From positions 1-62,326 of the forward strand of contig JANNNX010000053.1 of NCBI GenBank assembly GCA_031398745.1: a DNA stretch of 62,326 bases, read 5' to 3'. The first letter of the stretch is position 1; every line of letters starts with the position of its first letter. The notes beneath the pieces are model-generated. The model saw only the letters and a program-made list of their open reading frames with translations, was not told the origin of the DNA and did no database searches. The stretch is from JANNNX01 sp031398745 (GTDB lineage: Bacteria; Actinomycetota; Acidimicrobiia; Acidimicrobiales; CADCSY01). This document shows, in pieces, positions 26,001 through 34,600 of the stretch. Position numbers and translations under genes: made by a program.

Positions 26001-26668
26001 TGTTGGCGGCCAGCCTGGCGGTGTCGGTCGGGCACCCCGAGGCCGCGCTCGAGCAGCTGGCGGCCATGCCCTCGCACCAAAGCGAGGCCGACCTTCCGCC
26101 CCTCACCGCCAGCCATGGGGTGCTCAGCGGGGTTGCCCAGCTCCAGCTCGGTCGCCCCGAGGAGGCCGTCGAGATCCTCGAGCGGGCCGCCGGGGCGGGC
26201 CCGGGCGCCGGACCGGCCAACGTGCTGGCGGCCCTGGCCCTGGCCCGGGCCGCGTGCGGCGACGTCGCCGGGGTCGCCGAGGCGCTGGCCGAGCTCGACG
26301 AGCTGCCGTCGGTGCCCTATCACCACCGGGTCATCGCCGACATCGCCGAGGCTGCCATCGCCGCCCGCACCGGTCGACCGACGGACGCCGTCGCCGCCCT
26401 CAGCCGCGCCGCCCGCCGGTTGGAGCCGACCGACGACCTCCTGACCCGGGCGATCCTGGCCCTGGCCCGGGCGAGGGTGCTCGAAGTGCTGGGTGACGAC
26501 GAGGCCGCCGAAGCCGCGGCCTACGCCGAGAGCCAGGTGGCCCGGTCGGGCCTCGACGGCGCGGCCGGCTGGGAGTGCGCGCTGCGCAGCGCGGTCGGCG
26601 GCCCGATCCCGGCCCAAGGCGTGGGGGCGGCGGGTGGGGTGGCTCAGCCCAGCGCCGGTAGGTCCTGA
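23006..26668 (+). CDS. Class III adenylate cyclase with ATPase and TPR domains
   Basis: 1220 residues. A zinc ribbon (CPSC, CPNC at 13-30) precedes a cyclase domain (about 43-215): FADLVGFT carries the first metal Asp, KIVGDAMLALFG the substrate Lys and second Asp, and GDVVNTASRL the transition-state Asn and Arg, so activity is likely. A STAND-like ATPase follows, with GEAGMGKSR near 262. The C-terminal half (from about 670) is TPR-like helical repeats. This architecture is common in actinobacteria and thought to link protein binding to cAMP synthesis. The 3' end overlaps the convergent LigD gene by 25 nt. Confidence 0.93.
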   Translation: MSHPAPILSDVRCPSCDFLAPEDARFCPNCGHALQAPSDERRIVTVLFADLVGFTSLSEHLDPEQVKNLVDRCFERLASDVAAFGGRVDKIVGDAMLALFGAPVAHEDDAERAVRAGLAMQESLVEEASALGIRVQLRVGINTGEVLVGAIRAGGDYTAMGDVVNTASRLQTIAQPAQVVVGNATHDLTVDRFRYEPLGLVQPRGREESVDAWVAVEVVTLPGWRPRRRRTPLIGRDAELGTLVQAVDAAVSNRRPLFCFIIGEAGMGKSRLAEELVSRARGEHDLLVLEGSSVPYGEANVWWPLAEAFRRAFSIDMSAGGDEARAKISAGVSSVLIRPADEPQVQRATEAFLYLMGYESGLSGADASRARDEVSWAVRRYLDDAANRQPVLLGIADVQWADPLVHEVIDHVLQRLHNRPIVVLLTARPAPDKRWRPEAGSFNSVVMHLDPLDTEESEELLDAMLDHDPGPEMRAALIERAGGNPFFLEELVHLVEDAGALGVPTEAIGALPTEAAVQGATTLPATLRALIASRLDALKTDDRGVLEDAAVVGRLGPLAVLETLGRSRGAADVTAGVDSLVSRDLLVMHPSPVGAQTFVGFRSDLVREVAYTILTKAERARRHAVVAQWLEGLEIAGDKPDELLEEIARHYATAAELVAEIGTVEGVPADVRARALGALDVAGERSEDRETHLASARIYEHELRLVGDEPGEARRHALIGRARAFMYLHRLDAARSDIEAAVAEATAEGDEVAVARAMTQQGELERFEGRLEESFFTLSGAISRWRALGDRRGEASALRRLGMTLMAAGVLDAAEPALLEALHAFQDLGAYRGQAWGLQNLAWISFLRGDHALADERLSEAIRLFDEVGDWGGMGWALALLGWVHLMRGRTDLAEDLAVERLPEFRERGDRWGVAMLTALLASVHLSEGRAGEAVDDAEEARRLFGAIGDAWGQLQAIDAQSRALLTTGRRTEAEALVEQARVVAAGVSTPQEQVMPTLLAASLAVSVGHPEAALEQLAAMPSHQSEADLPPLTASHGVLSGVAQLQLGRPEEAVEILERAAGAGPGAGPANVLAALALARAACGDVAGVAEALAELDELPSVPYHHRVIADIAEAAIAARTGRPTDAVAALSRAARRLEPTDDLLTRAILALARARVLEVLGDDEAAEAAAYAESQVARSGLDGAAGWECALRSAVGGPIPAQGVGAAGGVAQPSAGRS

Positions 26669-27558
26669 ACCAGACCGAGGGTCGGGGCGAACAGGTCGCC
26701 GCGCTGATCGAGCCGGCGCCGGACGTCGGGGGCGGTGAACACCAGGGCTGACGGGTCCCCGGCCGCCAGCGCGGCCTCGACCTCCTCCCACTCCAACGGA
26801 GTGGACACCGTCGGCTCGGGTCGGGCCCGCAGCGAGTAGGCGCACACCGTGGTCTTCGACCACGAGTTCTGGCTCCAGTCGACCAGCACCCGCCCGACCC
26901 GGCGCCGCTTGTCCTGGGTGCTGACCACCCGGTCGGGGTGCTGGCGCTCGAGCACGACGGCCATCGTGCGGGCGAAGGCGGCTGTCGCCTCGTGGGTGGT
27001 GGGCGTGTTCAGCGGCAGGTACAGCTGCAGGCCCTTGCTGCCCGAGGTCTTGATGACCGAGGTGAGCCCGAGGTCGTCGAGGGCGTGGCGGATCCAGAGG
27101 GCGACCTCGGCGCAGGCCAGCACGTCGGCCGGCGCTCCGGGGTCGAGGTCGAAGACCACCATGGTCGGCACCTCGGGGGCGACCGCCCGGGCCATCGACG
27201 TGTGCAGCTCGAGGGCGGCCAGGTTGGCCACCCACAGCAGCGCCGGCAGCGAGTCGATGCGGCAGAACTCGATGGTGTCGTGGCCGTCGCGACCGACCGG
27301 GTTGGTGGTGATCCAGGCCGGCCGGTGGCCGGGGCAGTGCTTCTCGAAGAACCCGGGCCGGTCGGTGCCGTTGGGGAACCGCCGCAGGGTGAGGGCCCGG
27401 TCGCCGAGGTGGCGGAGCAGGGTCGGGCCCACCGCCCGGTGGTAGTCGATCACCTCGGCCTTGGTGAAGCCCGACGGGTACAGCACCTTGGAAAGGTTGG
27501 TGAAGGTCAGCGGGCGCCCGTCGACCTCGACCGTGGCGGTGTCCTCCGCGATGGTCAG
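26644..27558 (-). CDS. NHEJ polymerase, LigD polymerase domain alone
   Basis: A primase-polymerase of the LigD-POL family without ligase or nuclease domains. Motifs: VLYPSGFTKAEVIDYH, TMVVFDLDPG (catalytic Asp pair), VIKTSGSKGLQLYLPL and VFVDWSQNS-type RVLVDWSQNSWSKTT. Homology (VEVDGRPLTFTNLSKVLYP) extends upstream of the first GTG at 27486, and no ATG, GTG or TTG exists there. The likely start is therefore CTG 27558, overlapping the ku stop as CTGA; ATC at 27552 is the alternative. That gives 304 residues. It fills or extends ends bound by Ku in double-strand break repair. Confidence 0.88.
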   Translation of the reverse strand: MTIAEDTATVEVDGRPLTFTNLSKVLYPSGFTKAEVIDYHRAVGPTLLRHLGDRALTLRRFPNGTDRPGFFEKHCPGHRPAWITTNPVGRDGHDTIEFCRIDSLPALLWVANLAALELHTSMARAVAPEVPTMVVFDLDPGAPADVLACAEVALWIRHALDDLGLTSVIKTSGSKGLQLYLPLNTPTTHEATAAFARTMAVVLERQHPDRVVSTQDKRRRVGRVLVDWSQNSWSKTTVCAYSLRARPEPTVSTPLEWEEVEAALAAGDPSALVFTAPDVRRRLDQRGDLFAPTLGLVQDLPALG

Positions 27559-28379
27559 CCGGCCTTGGCTTCGTCGCCGGGCTCCGCCGCCCGAGCCGCC
27601 CGGGCCGCGGCCACGCTGGCCTCGAGGGCGGCCACCAGGTCGACCACCCCGGTTTCGGTCGGGGCCGCGGCCGGGGCGGCCACGATCTCCTCGCCTGCGG
27701 CCTTGCGCTCGATCAGGTCGAGCACCTGCTCGCGGTAGGTGTCCTGGTACCGGCTGGGGTCGAAGTCGGCCGACAGCGACACCACTAGCTGGGCGGCCAT
27801 GGCCAGCTCCTTCTCCGAGGGCTCGATGGCGGCCACGTCCCGCAGCTCGGAGACGCCGTCCATTGGCTCGACCTCATCCGCGTAGACCATGGTCGAGAGC
27901 ACGAGGGCGCCGTCCTTCGGGCGCAGGGCGGCCAGGTACTGCTTGGTCCGCAGCACGAAGCGGGCCACCGCCACCTTGCCCTCCTGCTCCATGGCCCGCA
28001 CCAGTAGGGCGTAGGGCTTCTCCGCGGTCTTGACCGGGGCCACGTAGTAGGGCGTGTCGAAGTAGACCGGGTCGATGTCGGCGAGGTCGATGAACTCCTC
28101 GATGTCGATCGTGTGGGTGGCCTCGGGGTCGAGCACGTCGAGCTCGGCCGGGTCGAGCACCACGTACTGGTCGGGGGCCAGCTCGTAGCCCTTCACGATG
28201 TGCTCGTAGGGCACCTCGGAGCCATCGGCCGCCGAGACCCGCTGCATCCTCACCCGGGCCCCGGTGCGGTCGTCGAGCTGGTGGAAAGACACGCTCTTCT
28301 TGGAGACCGCGGTGTACAGCTTCACCGGGATGTTGACCAGCCCGAAGCTGATCGAGCCGTTCCAGATCGCTCGTGCCAT
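27555..28379 (-). CDS. ku: DNA end-binding protein Ku
   Basis: 274 residues, starting MARAIWNGSISFGLVNIPVK, the signature N-terminus of bacterial Ku, then LYTAVSKKSVSFHQLD and RMQRVSAADGSEVPYEHIVKGYE. The core barrel reaches about 235 and an Ala-rich, partly basic tail follows. Ku rings load on DNA ends and recruit LigD. It is co-transcribed with the polymerase gene, whose start overlaps its stop. No ligase gene is present in the window. Confidence 0.96.
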   Translation of the reverse strand: MARAIWNGSISFGLVNIPVKLYTAVSKKSVSFHQLDDRTGARVRMQRVSAADGSEVPYEHIVKGYELAPDQYVVLDPAELDVLDPEATHTIDIEEFIDLADIDPVYFDTPYYVAPVKTAEKPYALLVRAMEQEGKVAVARFVLRTKQYLAALRPKDGALVLSTMVYADEVEPMDGVSELRDVAAIEPSEKELAMAAQLVVSLSADFDPSRYQDTYREQVLDLIERKAAGEEIVAAPAAAPTETGVVDLVAALEASVAAARAARAAEPGDEAKAG

Positions 28380-28427
28380 GGGCCCAGTGTTCCCCGCGGG
28401 CAGGACCGATAGCCAGGACGGCTCGGC

Positions 28428-29534
28428 TCAGGCCTTGAACTGCGGCATCACCTCGTCGACGAAGAGCTGGAGCGAGCGCAGGTGGGCGGCCTGGCGCTCG
28501 GGGGTCGAGCGGCCGCCGTTCATCATGAAGGTAACCTCCTGGAGCCCGGCCGCCTCGTAGCCCTTGAGGATCCGGGTCACGGTCTCGGGCGAGCCCATGA
28601 ACTCGAAGCCCTCCGACGCCGAACGGCGGGCGATCGGCACCGACTCGTCCCAGAACGGGGTGACGCCGCGGTCGATGCCCGAGGCGTCGAGCGAGCGGCC
28701 CAGCCACTCCCGGTAGCCCTCGCCCTGGGCGCTGACGTGGGCCAGGGCTTCCTCGTCGGTCTCGCCGACGAAGCACCCCGAGTTGGGGCTGGTCCAGCGC
28801 AGGCAGTCGGCCACCACTGCGTCGTCGTGGCCGGCGGCCCGAAGGTCGACCTCGAACTGGCGCAGCCGCTGGCCGAGGGCGGCCACCGGGTCGGGCGGCG
28901 CGGCCCCGGCCTCGGGAGGCTGGCCCGGCGGGGGTCCGGCCATGAGGAACAGGGCCATGCCCCAGCGCACGGCCTGGGCGTAGCCACCGGCCGACATGCC
29001 CGGGCGCTTCATGAGCGGGTGAGGCCGGCGGTACGCGCTCGGCATAATCCGCTCGTCGAGGCGGCCCCGGAAGCCGGCGATGTCGAACTCGATCGGCGGG
29101 TGGTCCATCTCCTTGGCCCACAGCCGAAAGATCAGCTCCAGCAGGGCCTCGGTGTGCTGGCTCTGCTCGTGCGGGTTGGCCCCGAAGCCGGCGGACTCCG
29201 AGGGGATGCCGCCCGACCCCACCCCGAAGATGAACCGACCCTCGCACAGCTGGTCGAGCAGGTTGGCCTGCTCGGCCAGGCGGACCGGGTGGTTGAGGGG
29301 GACGACCGACACTGCGAAGCCGAGGTGCATCTGGCGCAGTTGGCGGGCCAGCGAGGCGGCCATGAGGAAGTTGTTGCCGTAGGCCGAGTAGTCCGAGAAG
29401 TGGTGCTCGGCGAAGTAGGTGGCGGCGAAACCGGCCTCGTCGCAGCGCAGGGCGAACTCCTCGACGAAGCGCAGGGTCGACGTGTCGGCCTCGGCGCCGG
29501 GTGTGAGCGGCAGGCTGAAGACAGAGAAGCGCAC
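28428..29534 (-). CDS. Luciferase-like flavin or F420-dependent monooxygenase
   Basis: 368 residues from GTG 29534. An LLM TIM barrel is visible: MRFSVFSLPL, ATYFAEHHFSDYSAYGN, LGFAVSVVPLNHPVRLAEQ, LDQLCEGRFIFGVGSGG and the late MGSPETVTRILKGYEAAGL. The AEHHF motif is typical of bacterial-luciferase-type oxygenases that use FMNH2 or F420H2. It lies 23 nt downstream of an NTF2-like gene on the same strand, so co-transcription is likely. Substrate unknown. Confidence 0.9.
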   Translation of the reverse strand: MRFSVFSLPLTPGAEADTSTLRFVEEFALRCDEAGFAATYFAEHHFSDYSAYGNNFLMAASLARQLRQMHLGFAVSVVPLNHPVRLAEQANLLDQLCEGRFIFGVGSGGIPSESAGFGANPHEQSQHTEALLELIFRLWAKEMDHPPIEFDIAGFRGRLDERIMPSAYRRPHPLMKRPGMSAGGYAQAVRWGMALFLMAGPPPGQPPEAGAAPPDPVAALGQRLRQFEVDLRAAGHDDAVVADCLRWTSPNSGCFVGETDEEALAHVSAQGEGYREWLGRSLDASGIDRGVTPFWDESVPIARRSASEGFEFMGSPETVTRILKGYEAAGLQEVTFMMNGGRSTPERQAAHLRSLQLFVDEVMPQFKA

Positions 29535-29557
29535 GGAATCCCCCCGGGTGCGAGTCG

Positions 29558-30001
29558 CTACTGCGGGGCGTAGCCGGAGCTGAACGGCCACCCGGGCTCG
29601 AGGACACCCATCTGGTACAGGTAGCCGATGGTGTCGACGATGCCGTGGTGCGAGGCCAGCATGCCGTCGCGCACGGTGAAGGTCTCCTTCGACTCCATGG
29701 CGATCTCCTTGCCCGTCGGGGCGATGCCGAAGAAGTCGCCGACGTGGGTGCCGTAGAGCACCCAATGGACCACGAAGGTGTCGCCGTCGCTGACGATCTG
29801 CTTCACCTCGACCCGGGGGTCGGCGAAGATCTTCCCGGTCTCCGCGAACATCGCCTTGATCGGCTCCCGCCCGTCGGGGATGTCGCCGCCGAGCTGCTTG
29901 TAGTCCTCGGCGATGATCTCGTCGAGCAGGTCGATGTTGCCGGGGATCGTGGTCGCCTCGATCCACTGGTTGACCAGCTCGACGTGCAACGGGTCGGGCA
30001 T
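29558..30001 (-). CDS. SnoaL/NTF2-like protein
   Basis: 147 residues from ATG 30001, with AGGAGG 8 nt upstream. The cone-shaped alpha+beta fold is suggested by VELVNQWIEATTIPGN, IDLLDEIIAEDYKQLG, IKAMFAETGKIFADPRVEV and DTFVVHWVLYGTHVGDFFG. Members are polyketide cyclases, isomerases, hydrolases or ligand carriers and commonly ride next to oxidoreductases. Function cannot be assigned beyond the fold. Confidence 0.8.
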   Translation of the reverse strand: MPDPLHVELVNQWIEATTIPGNIDLLDEIIAEDYKQLGGDIPDGREPIKAMFAETGKIFADPRVEVKQIVSDGDTFVVHWVLYGTHVGDFFGIAPTGKEIAMESKETFTVRDGMLASHHGIVDTIGYLYQMGVLEPGWPFSSGYAPQ

Positions 30002-30072
30002 GTTCGTGTCCTCCTGGGCTGCGAGATGTGCCGAGGGGTTGCTAGCACCGAGCGCCAGGACGTGCACGCGCC

Positions 30073-30903
30073 TCAGCCCGAGCCGGAGGTCAGGCGGAGG
30101 TAGGCCTCGTCGTCGTAGGTCTCGAAGAAGGAGCCCAACTCGTCGGTCACTTGGGCCATCGAGGCCGCCTCGTAGAGAACCGGTTGGTAGGCGGTGATGT
30201 CGTAGGCCTGGGTACCCATCGCCACCAGGTCGAACGGCCGGATGTCGGCGTGGGGCAGGTGGGTCAGCTCGCCGTAGGACGACAGCAATCCGGCGCCATA
30301 GGCCTTGGTGGCGGCCCCCTCGCGGATGACCCCGAACTCAAGCGTGAACCAGAAGACGCGACTGAAGAAGCCGAGGGCCTCGTCCGTCTCGGATCGAAGA
30401 GACGCGGCGCCGGCCACCTGGTGGAGGTTGGCGAACGCCGGGCTGGCCAGCAGCGTGGCGTGCCCCATCACCTCGTGGATCACGTCGGGCTCGGGCGTGT
30501 AGAGAGGCACCGAGTGGTGGCGGAGATACTGGGTGGAGAGAAAGCAGCGGTCGGCCAGCGCGCCATAGAACCGCCGGGTGGGTACCAAACCGGGCACCGG
30601 CTCGATGCGAAAGCCGCTGAGCACGCCGAGCCGGGCGCTGACCTCGGCCAGCTGCGGCACCCGATCGGTGGGCAGGGCCAAGCGGGCCGCCGCCGCCCCG
30701 AGCTCGTCGCTGGCCACCCCGGCGCGGATCTCGGCCAGCTCGTGGGCCACCGTTCGCCAGATCTGGTCCTCGGTCTCGGTGTAGTCCACGGTTGGTATGA
30801 CTCCGCCGCCGTAGGCCTCGCTGATGGCCGCGATCTGGGCCCGGCGGGCGAGGTAGGCCGGGTCGGATACCCCGGGGTGATCGTCGGACAGCTGCATGGC
30901 CAC
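30073..30903 (-). CDS. phhA: Phenylalanine 4-monooxygenase (aromatic amino acid hydroxylase)
   Basis: 276 residues. Catalytic-domain motifs are intact: RRFYGALADRCFLSTQYLRH, PDVIHEVMGHATLLA supplying the two iron His ligands, and FWFTLEFGVIREG supplying the Glu ligand. It hydroxylates phenylalanine to tyrosine with tetrahydropterin and O2; no pterin dehydratase gene is nearby. It is divergent from an Lrp-type regulator with a palindrome between them, an arrangement that usually means direct regulation by aromatic amino acid. There is no N-terminal ACT domain, as expected for bacterial forms. Confidence 0.92.
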   Translation of the reverse strand: MAMQLSDDHPGVSDPAYLARRAQIAAISEAYGGGVIPTVDYTETEDQIWRTVAHELAEIRAGVASDELGAAAARLALPTDRVPQLAEVSARLGVLSGFRIEPVPGLVPTRRFYGALADRCFLSTQYLRHHSVPLYTPEPDVIHEVMGHATLLASPAFANLHQVAGAASLRSETDEALGFFSRVFWFTLEFGVIREGAATKAYGAGLLSSYGELTHLPHADIRPFDLVAMGTQAYDITAYQPVLYEAASMAQVTDELGSFFETYDDEAYLRLTSGSG

Positions 30904-30957
30904 GAACGCTCCCTCGCCGAACAGGTGGTCCGGAGACTCTTCCGAATGACGAGACGA

Positions 30958-30971
30958 GATTCGAACGAATC
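30958..30971. promoter_or_regulatory. Palindrome between phhA and lrp-type gene
   Basis: GATTCGAACGAATC is a perfect 6-bp inverted repeat with two central bases, and a partial copy AGATTCGAG lies near 31037. The whole 30904-31049 divergent region is AT-rich and fits an Lrp/AsnC operator-promoter. Confidence 0.6.
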
Positions 30972-31049
30972 GAGTGAGAATGAGACCGAAGCTGGTGAAA
31001 TCTGCACCGAGTAAGACAAAATGAAGAAATCCGAACTAGATTCGAGCCG

Positions 31050-31550
31050 ATGCCCGGACGTCCTGCGCAGGCCTTGGACACCATTGATCGCGCCGTGGTC
31101 GAGGCGTTGCAGGCCGACGGTCGACTGTCGGTCAACGAGCTCGCGGCTCGGGTCCACGTCTCGAGGGCCACCGCATACCAGCGCCTCGGCCGACTGCGAT
31201 CCGACGGCGTAATCACCGGGTTCACCGCCACCGTGGACCCGGCCAAGGTGGGCTACGAGCTGGCCGCGCTGGTGCTGTTCCAGGTCGACCAGCACCGCTG
31301 GCGGATGGTGGCCGACCAGATCACGGCGGTCGGCGGAGTCGAATACCTGGCCTTCACGAGCGGCGCCTTCGACATGGTGGCGCTGGTGCGGGCGGCTGAT
31401 CTGGCGACCCTCCGCGACGTGGTGCTCGTCCAGCTCCAGGCGATCGAGCACATTCGCTCCACCCAGACCATCTTCGTGCTCGACGAGCGAGGCGGCGCCG
31501 GAACAGCCACACCGGTGCCGAGCGCCGGAACCGGATTGCCTCGCCGCTAG
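31050..31550 (+). CDS. Lrp/AsnC-family transcriptional regulator
   Basis: 166 residues. The N-terminal AsnC-type HTH is LDTIDRAVVEALQADGRLSV then VHVSRATAYQRLGRLRSDGVI. The C-terminal RAM ligand-binding fold follows (YELAALVLFQVDQ, VGGVEYLAFTSGAFDMVALV). Members sense amino acids and form octamers. Its divergence from phhA suggests it senses phenylalanine or tyrosine and controls the hydroxylase, which is inference from position. The last 20 residues are a non-conserved Pro/Gly tail. Confidence 0.92.
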   Translation: MPGRPAQALDTIDRAVVEALQADGRLSVNELAARVHVSRATAYQRLGRLRSDGVITGFTATVDPAKVGYELAALVLFQVDQHRWRMVADQITAVGGVEYLAFTSGAFDMVALVRAADLATLRDVVLVQLQAIEHIRSTQTIFVLDERGGAGTATPVPSAGTGLPRR

Positions 31551-31666
31551 GGGGCACCGGTATCGTTGCCGTGCTCCGCGGATGGGCCAGCGTCGTCCCG
31601 GGCTCGCCGAGCGTCCGTCTCCGATCACCCGATCGTTGACGCCCGACACATTGCCCGAGGACATCC

Positions 31667-34600
31667 ATGCCCACCGACCCCGAGCACATCGGGGGTCTCT
31701 ACGACCCGGCCCACGAGCACGACGCCTGCGGCGTCAGCTTCGTCGCGCACCTGCGGGGGGTGCGGTCCCACGGGATCGTCGAGGCGGGCCTCACCGCCCT
31801 GTGCAACCTCGAGCACCGCGGGGCCTCAGGGGCTGAAGTCGACACCGGCGACGGGGCCGGCATCCTCCTTCAGCTTCCCGACGAGCTGCTGCGGGCAGTG
31901 GTTGAGGCCGACCTGCCGGCGCCCGGCACCTACGCCGCCGGGCTGGTGTTCCTGCCGGCTGACCCGGCGGCCGCCGACGCGGCTGTCGCCCAGGTCGAGG
32001 CCATCGTCGCCGACGAGGGCCTGCGGGTCCTGGCCTGGCGCGACGTCCCGGTCGACCTGTCGATCGTGGGCCGCAGCGCTCGGGAGGCAGCCCCGACATT
32101 CCGCCAGCTGCTCGTGGCCGGACCCGAAGCTGCCCCCTACTCGGGCCTCGACCTCGAGCGCCGGGCCTTCCTGGTCCGCAAGCGGATCGAGCACGAGGTC
32201 CAGCCCGGCGTGTACCTGCCGAGCCTCTCGGGGCGCACGCTGGTCTACAAGGGCATGCTCGGTGCGCCCCAGCTGGGCCGCTTCTTCGCCGACCTGTCCG
32301 ACCCCCGGCTGACCAGCGCGCTGGCCCTGGTCCACTCCCGCTTCTCGACCAACACCTTCCCGTCGTGGCCGCTGGCCCACCCCTACCGCTACGTGGCTCA
32401 CAACGGCGAGATCAACACCCTCCAGGGCAACCGCAACTGGATGCGGGCCCGGGAGGCGCTGCTGGCCAGCCCAGTGTTCCCGGGCGGGCTGGAGCGGGCG
32501 TTCCCGATCGTGACCCCCGGGGCCAGCGACTCGGCGACCTTCGACGAGGTCCTCGAGCTGCTCCACCTGGCCGGGCGGTCGCTACCCCATGCGGTGCTGA
32601 TGATGATCCCCGAGGCGTGGGAAAGCCACGAGACGATGCCGGCGGCCCGGCGCGACTTCTACCGGTACCACGGCGCCCTCATGGAGCCGTGGGACGGCCC
32701 GGCGTCGATCGCCTTCACCGACGGCACCGTCATCGGGTCGGTGCTCGACCGCAACGGGCTGCGCCCGAACCGCTGGTGGCTGACCGACGACGACCTGGTG
32801 ATCATGGCGTCGGAGGCCGGTGTCCTCGAGGTCGACCCGGCCCGGGTGGTGGCCAAGGGCCGCCTGGCCCCCGGACGGATGTTCCTGGTCGATACGGCCC
32901 AGGGTCGCATCGTCGGGGACGACGAGATCAAGACCGAGCTGGCTGCGGCCGAGCCCTACGGCCAGTGGGTGGCCGACAACCTGGTGCGCCTGGCCGATCT
33001 GCCGCCGAAGGTCCTCCTTACCCCCCAGCACGCCCGGGTGGTCCAGCACCAGCGCCTCTTCGGCTACACGAGCGAGGTGCTGCGCCTGTTGCTGGCGCCC
33101 ATGGCCGAGAGCGGCACCGAGCCGATCGGGTCGATGGGTACCGACACGCCGGTCGCCGTGCTCTCCGAGCGGCCGCGCCTGCTCTTCGACTACTTCGCCC
33201 AACTCTTCGCCCAGGTCACCAACCCCCCGCTGGACGCCATCCGCGAGGAGCTGGTGACCTCGCTGACCTCGACCATCGGCCCCGAGCGCAACCTGCTCGA
33301 CCCCACCCCGGCCTCGGCCCACCAGATCGAGGTGCCGTTCCCGATCCTCGACAACGAGGATCTGGGCAAGCTGCTCCACGTCAACGAGGCCGGGGAGACG
33401 CCGGGCTTCAAGGCGTTCGCCATCGACGGCCTCTACCCGGTGGCGGGTGGTGGCGAGGCGCTGCGGGAGGCGTTGGAGGCAGTGCGGGCCAAGGTGACGG
33501 CAGCCATCGCCGAGGGCGCCAACATCGTGATCCTCTCGGACCGCTACAGCTCGGCCGAGCTGGCCCCGATCCCCTCGCTGCTGCTGACCTCGGCTGTCCA
33601 CCACCACCTCATCCGGGAGCGAGCCCGGACCCGGGTCGGGCTGGTGGTCGAGGCCGGCGACGCCCGGGAGGTGCACCACATGGCGCTGCTCCTCGGGTAC
33701 GGGGCGGCCGCGGTCAACCCCTACCTGGCCTTCGAGACGATCGACGACCTCATCGGCGAGGGGGTCATCACCGGCGTCACCCCCCGCCAGGCCAGGCGCA
33801 ACTTCGTGAAGGCGGCCGGCAAGGGCGTGCTCAAGGTGATGTCGAAGATGGGCATCTCGACCAAGGCGTCCTACACCGGGGCCCAGGTGTTCGAGGCCCT
33901 CGGGCTGTCCCAGGAGCTGGTCGACGAGTACTTCACCGGCACCGTCAGCCGGCTGGGCGGCATCGGGCTCGACGTGGTCGCGGCCGAGGTCGCGGCTCGC
34001 CACGCCAAGGCCTACCCCGAGCGCCCGGCCGAGCTGGCCCACCGCGACCTCGAGGTCGGCGGCGAGTACCAGTGGCGACGCGAGGGCGAGCACCACCTGT
34101 TCAACCCGGAGACCGTCTACCGGCTCCAGCACGCCACCCGCACCGGGCGCTACGACCTGTTCCGGGAGTACAGCGCGCTGGTCGACGACCAATCCGAGCG
34201 CCTGGCCACGCTGCGGGGTCTGCTCACGCTGCGCACCGGGGCCCGGCCCCCGGTCCCGATCGACGAGGTCGAGCCGGTGTCGGCCATCGTGGCCCGGTTC
34301 GCCACCGGGGCCATGAGCTACGGGTCGATCTCCCAGGAAGCCCACGAGACGCTGGCCATCGCCATGAACCGGATCGGTGGCAAGTCGAACACCGGCGAGG
34401 GCGGCGAGGACTCCGACCGCAACGTGGCCGACCCCGACGGCGACCTGCGGCGCTCCGCGGTCAAGCAGGTGGCGTCCGGGCGCTTCGGGGTGACCAGCGA
34501 GTACCTGGTCAACGCGGACGACATCCAGATCAAGATGGCCCAGGGAGCCAAGCCTGGGGAGGGCGGCCAGCTCTCGGGCAACAAGGTGTGGCCCTGGATC

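Noticed and set aside
23837..27235. 1132-codon minus-strand frame opposite the cyclase
   Set aside because: Low-complexity Gly/Arg/Pro/His product; the cyclase motifs are on the plus strand.
28428..29534. LLM gene as part of a bacterial luciferase operon
   Set aside because: No luxAB partner or fatty-acid reductase; only an NTF2-like neighbour.
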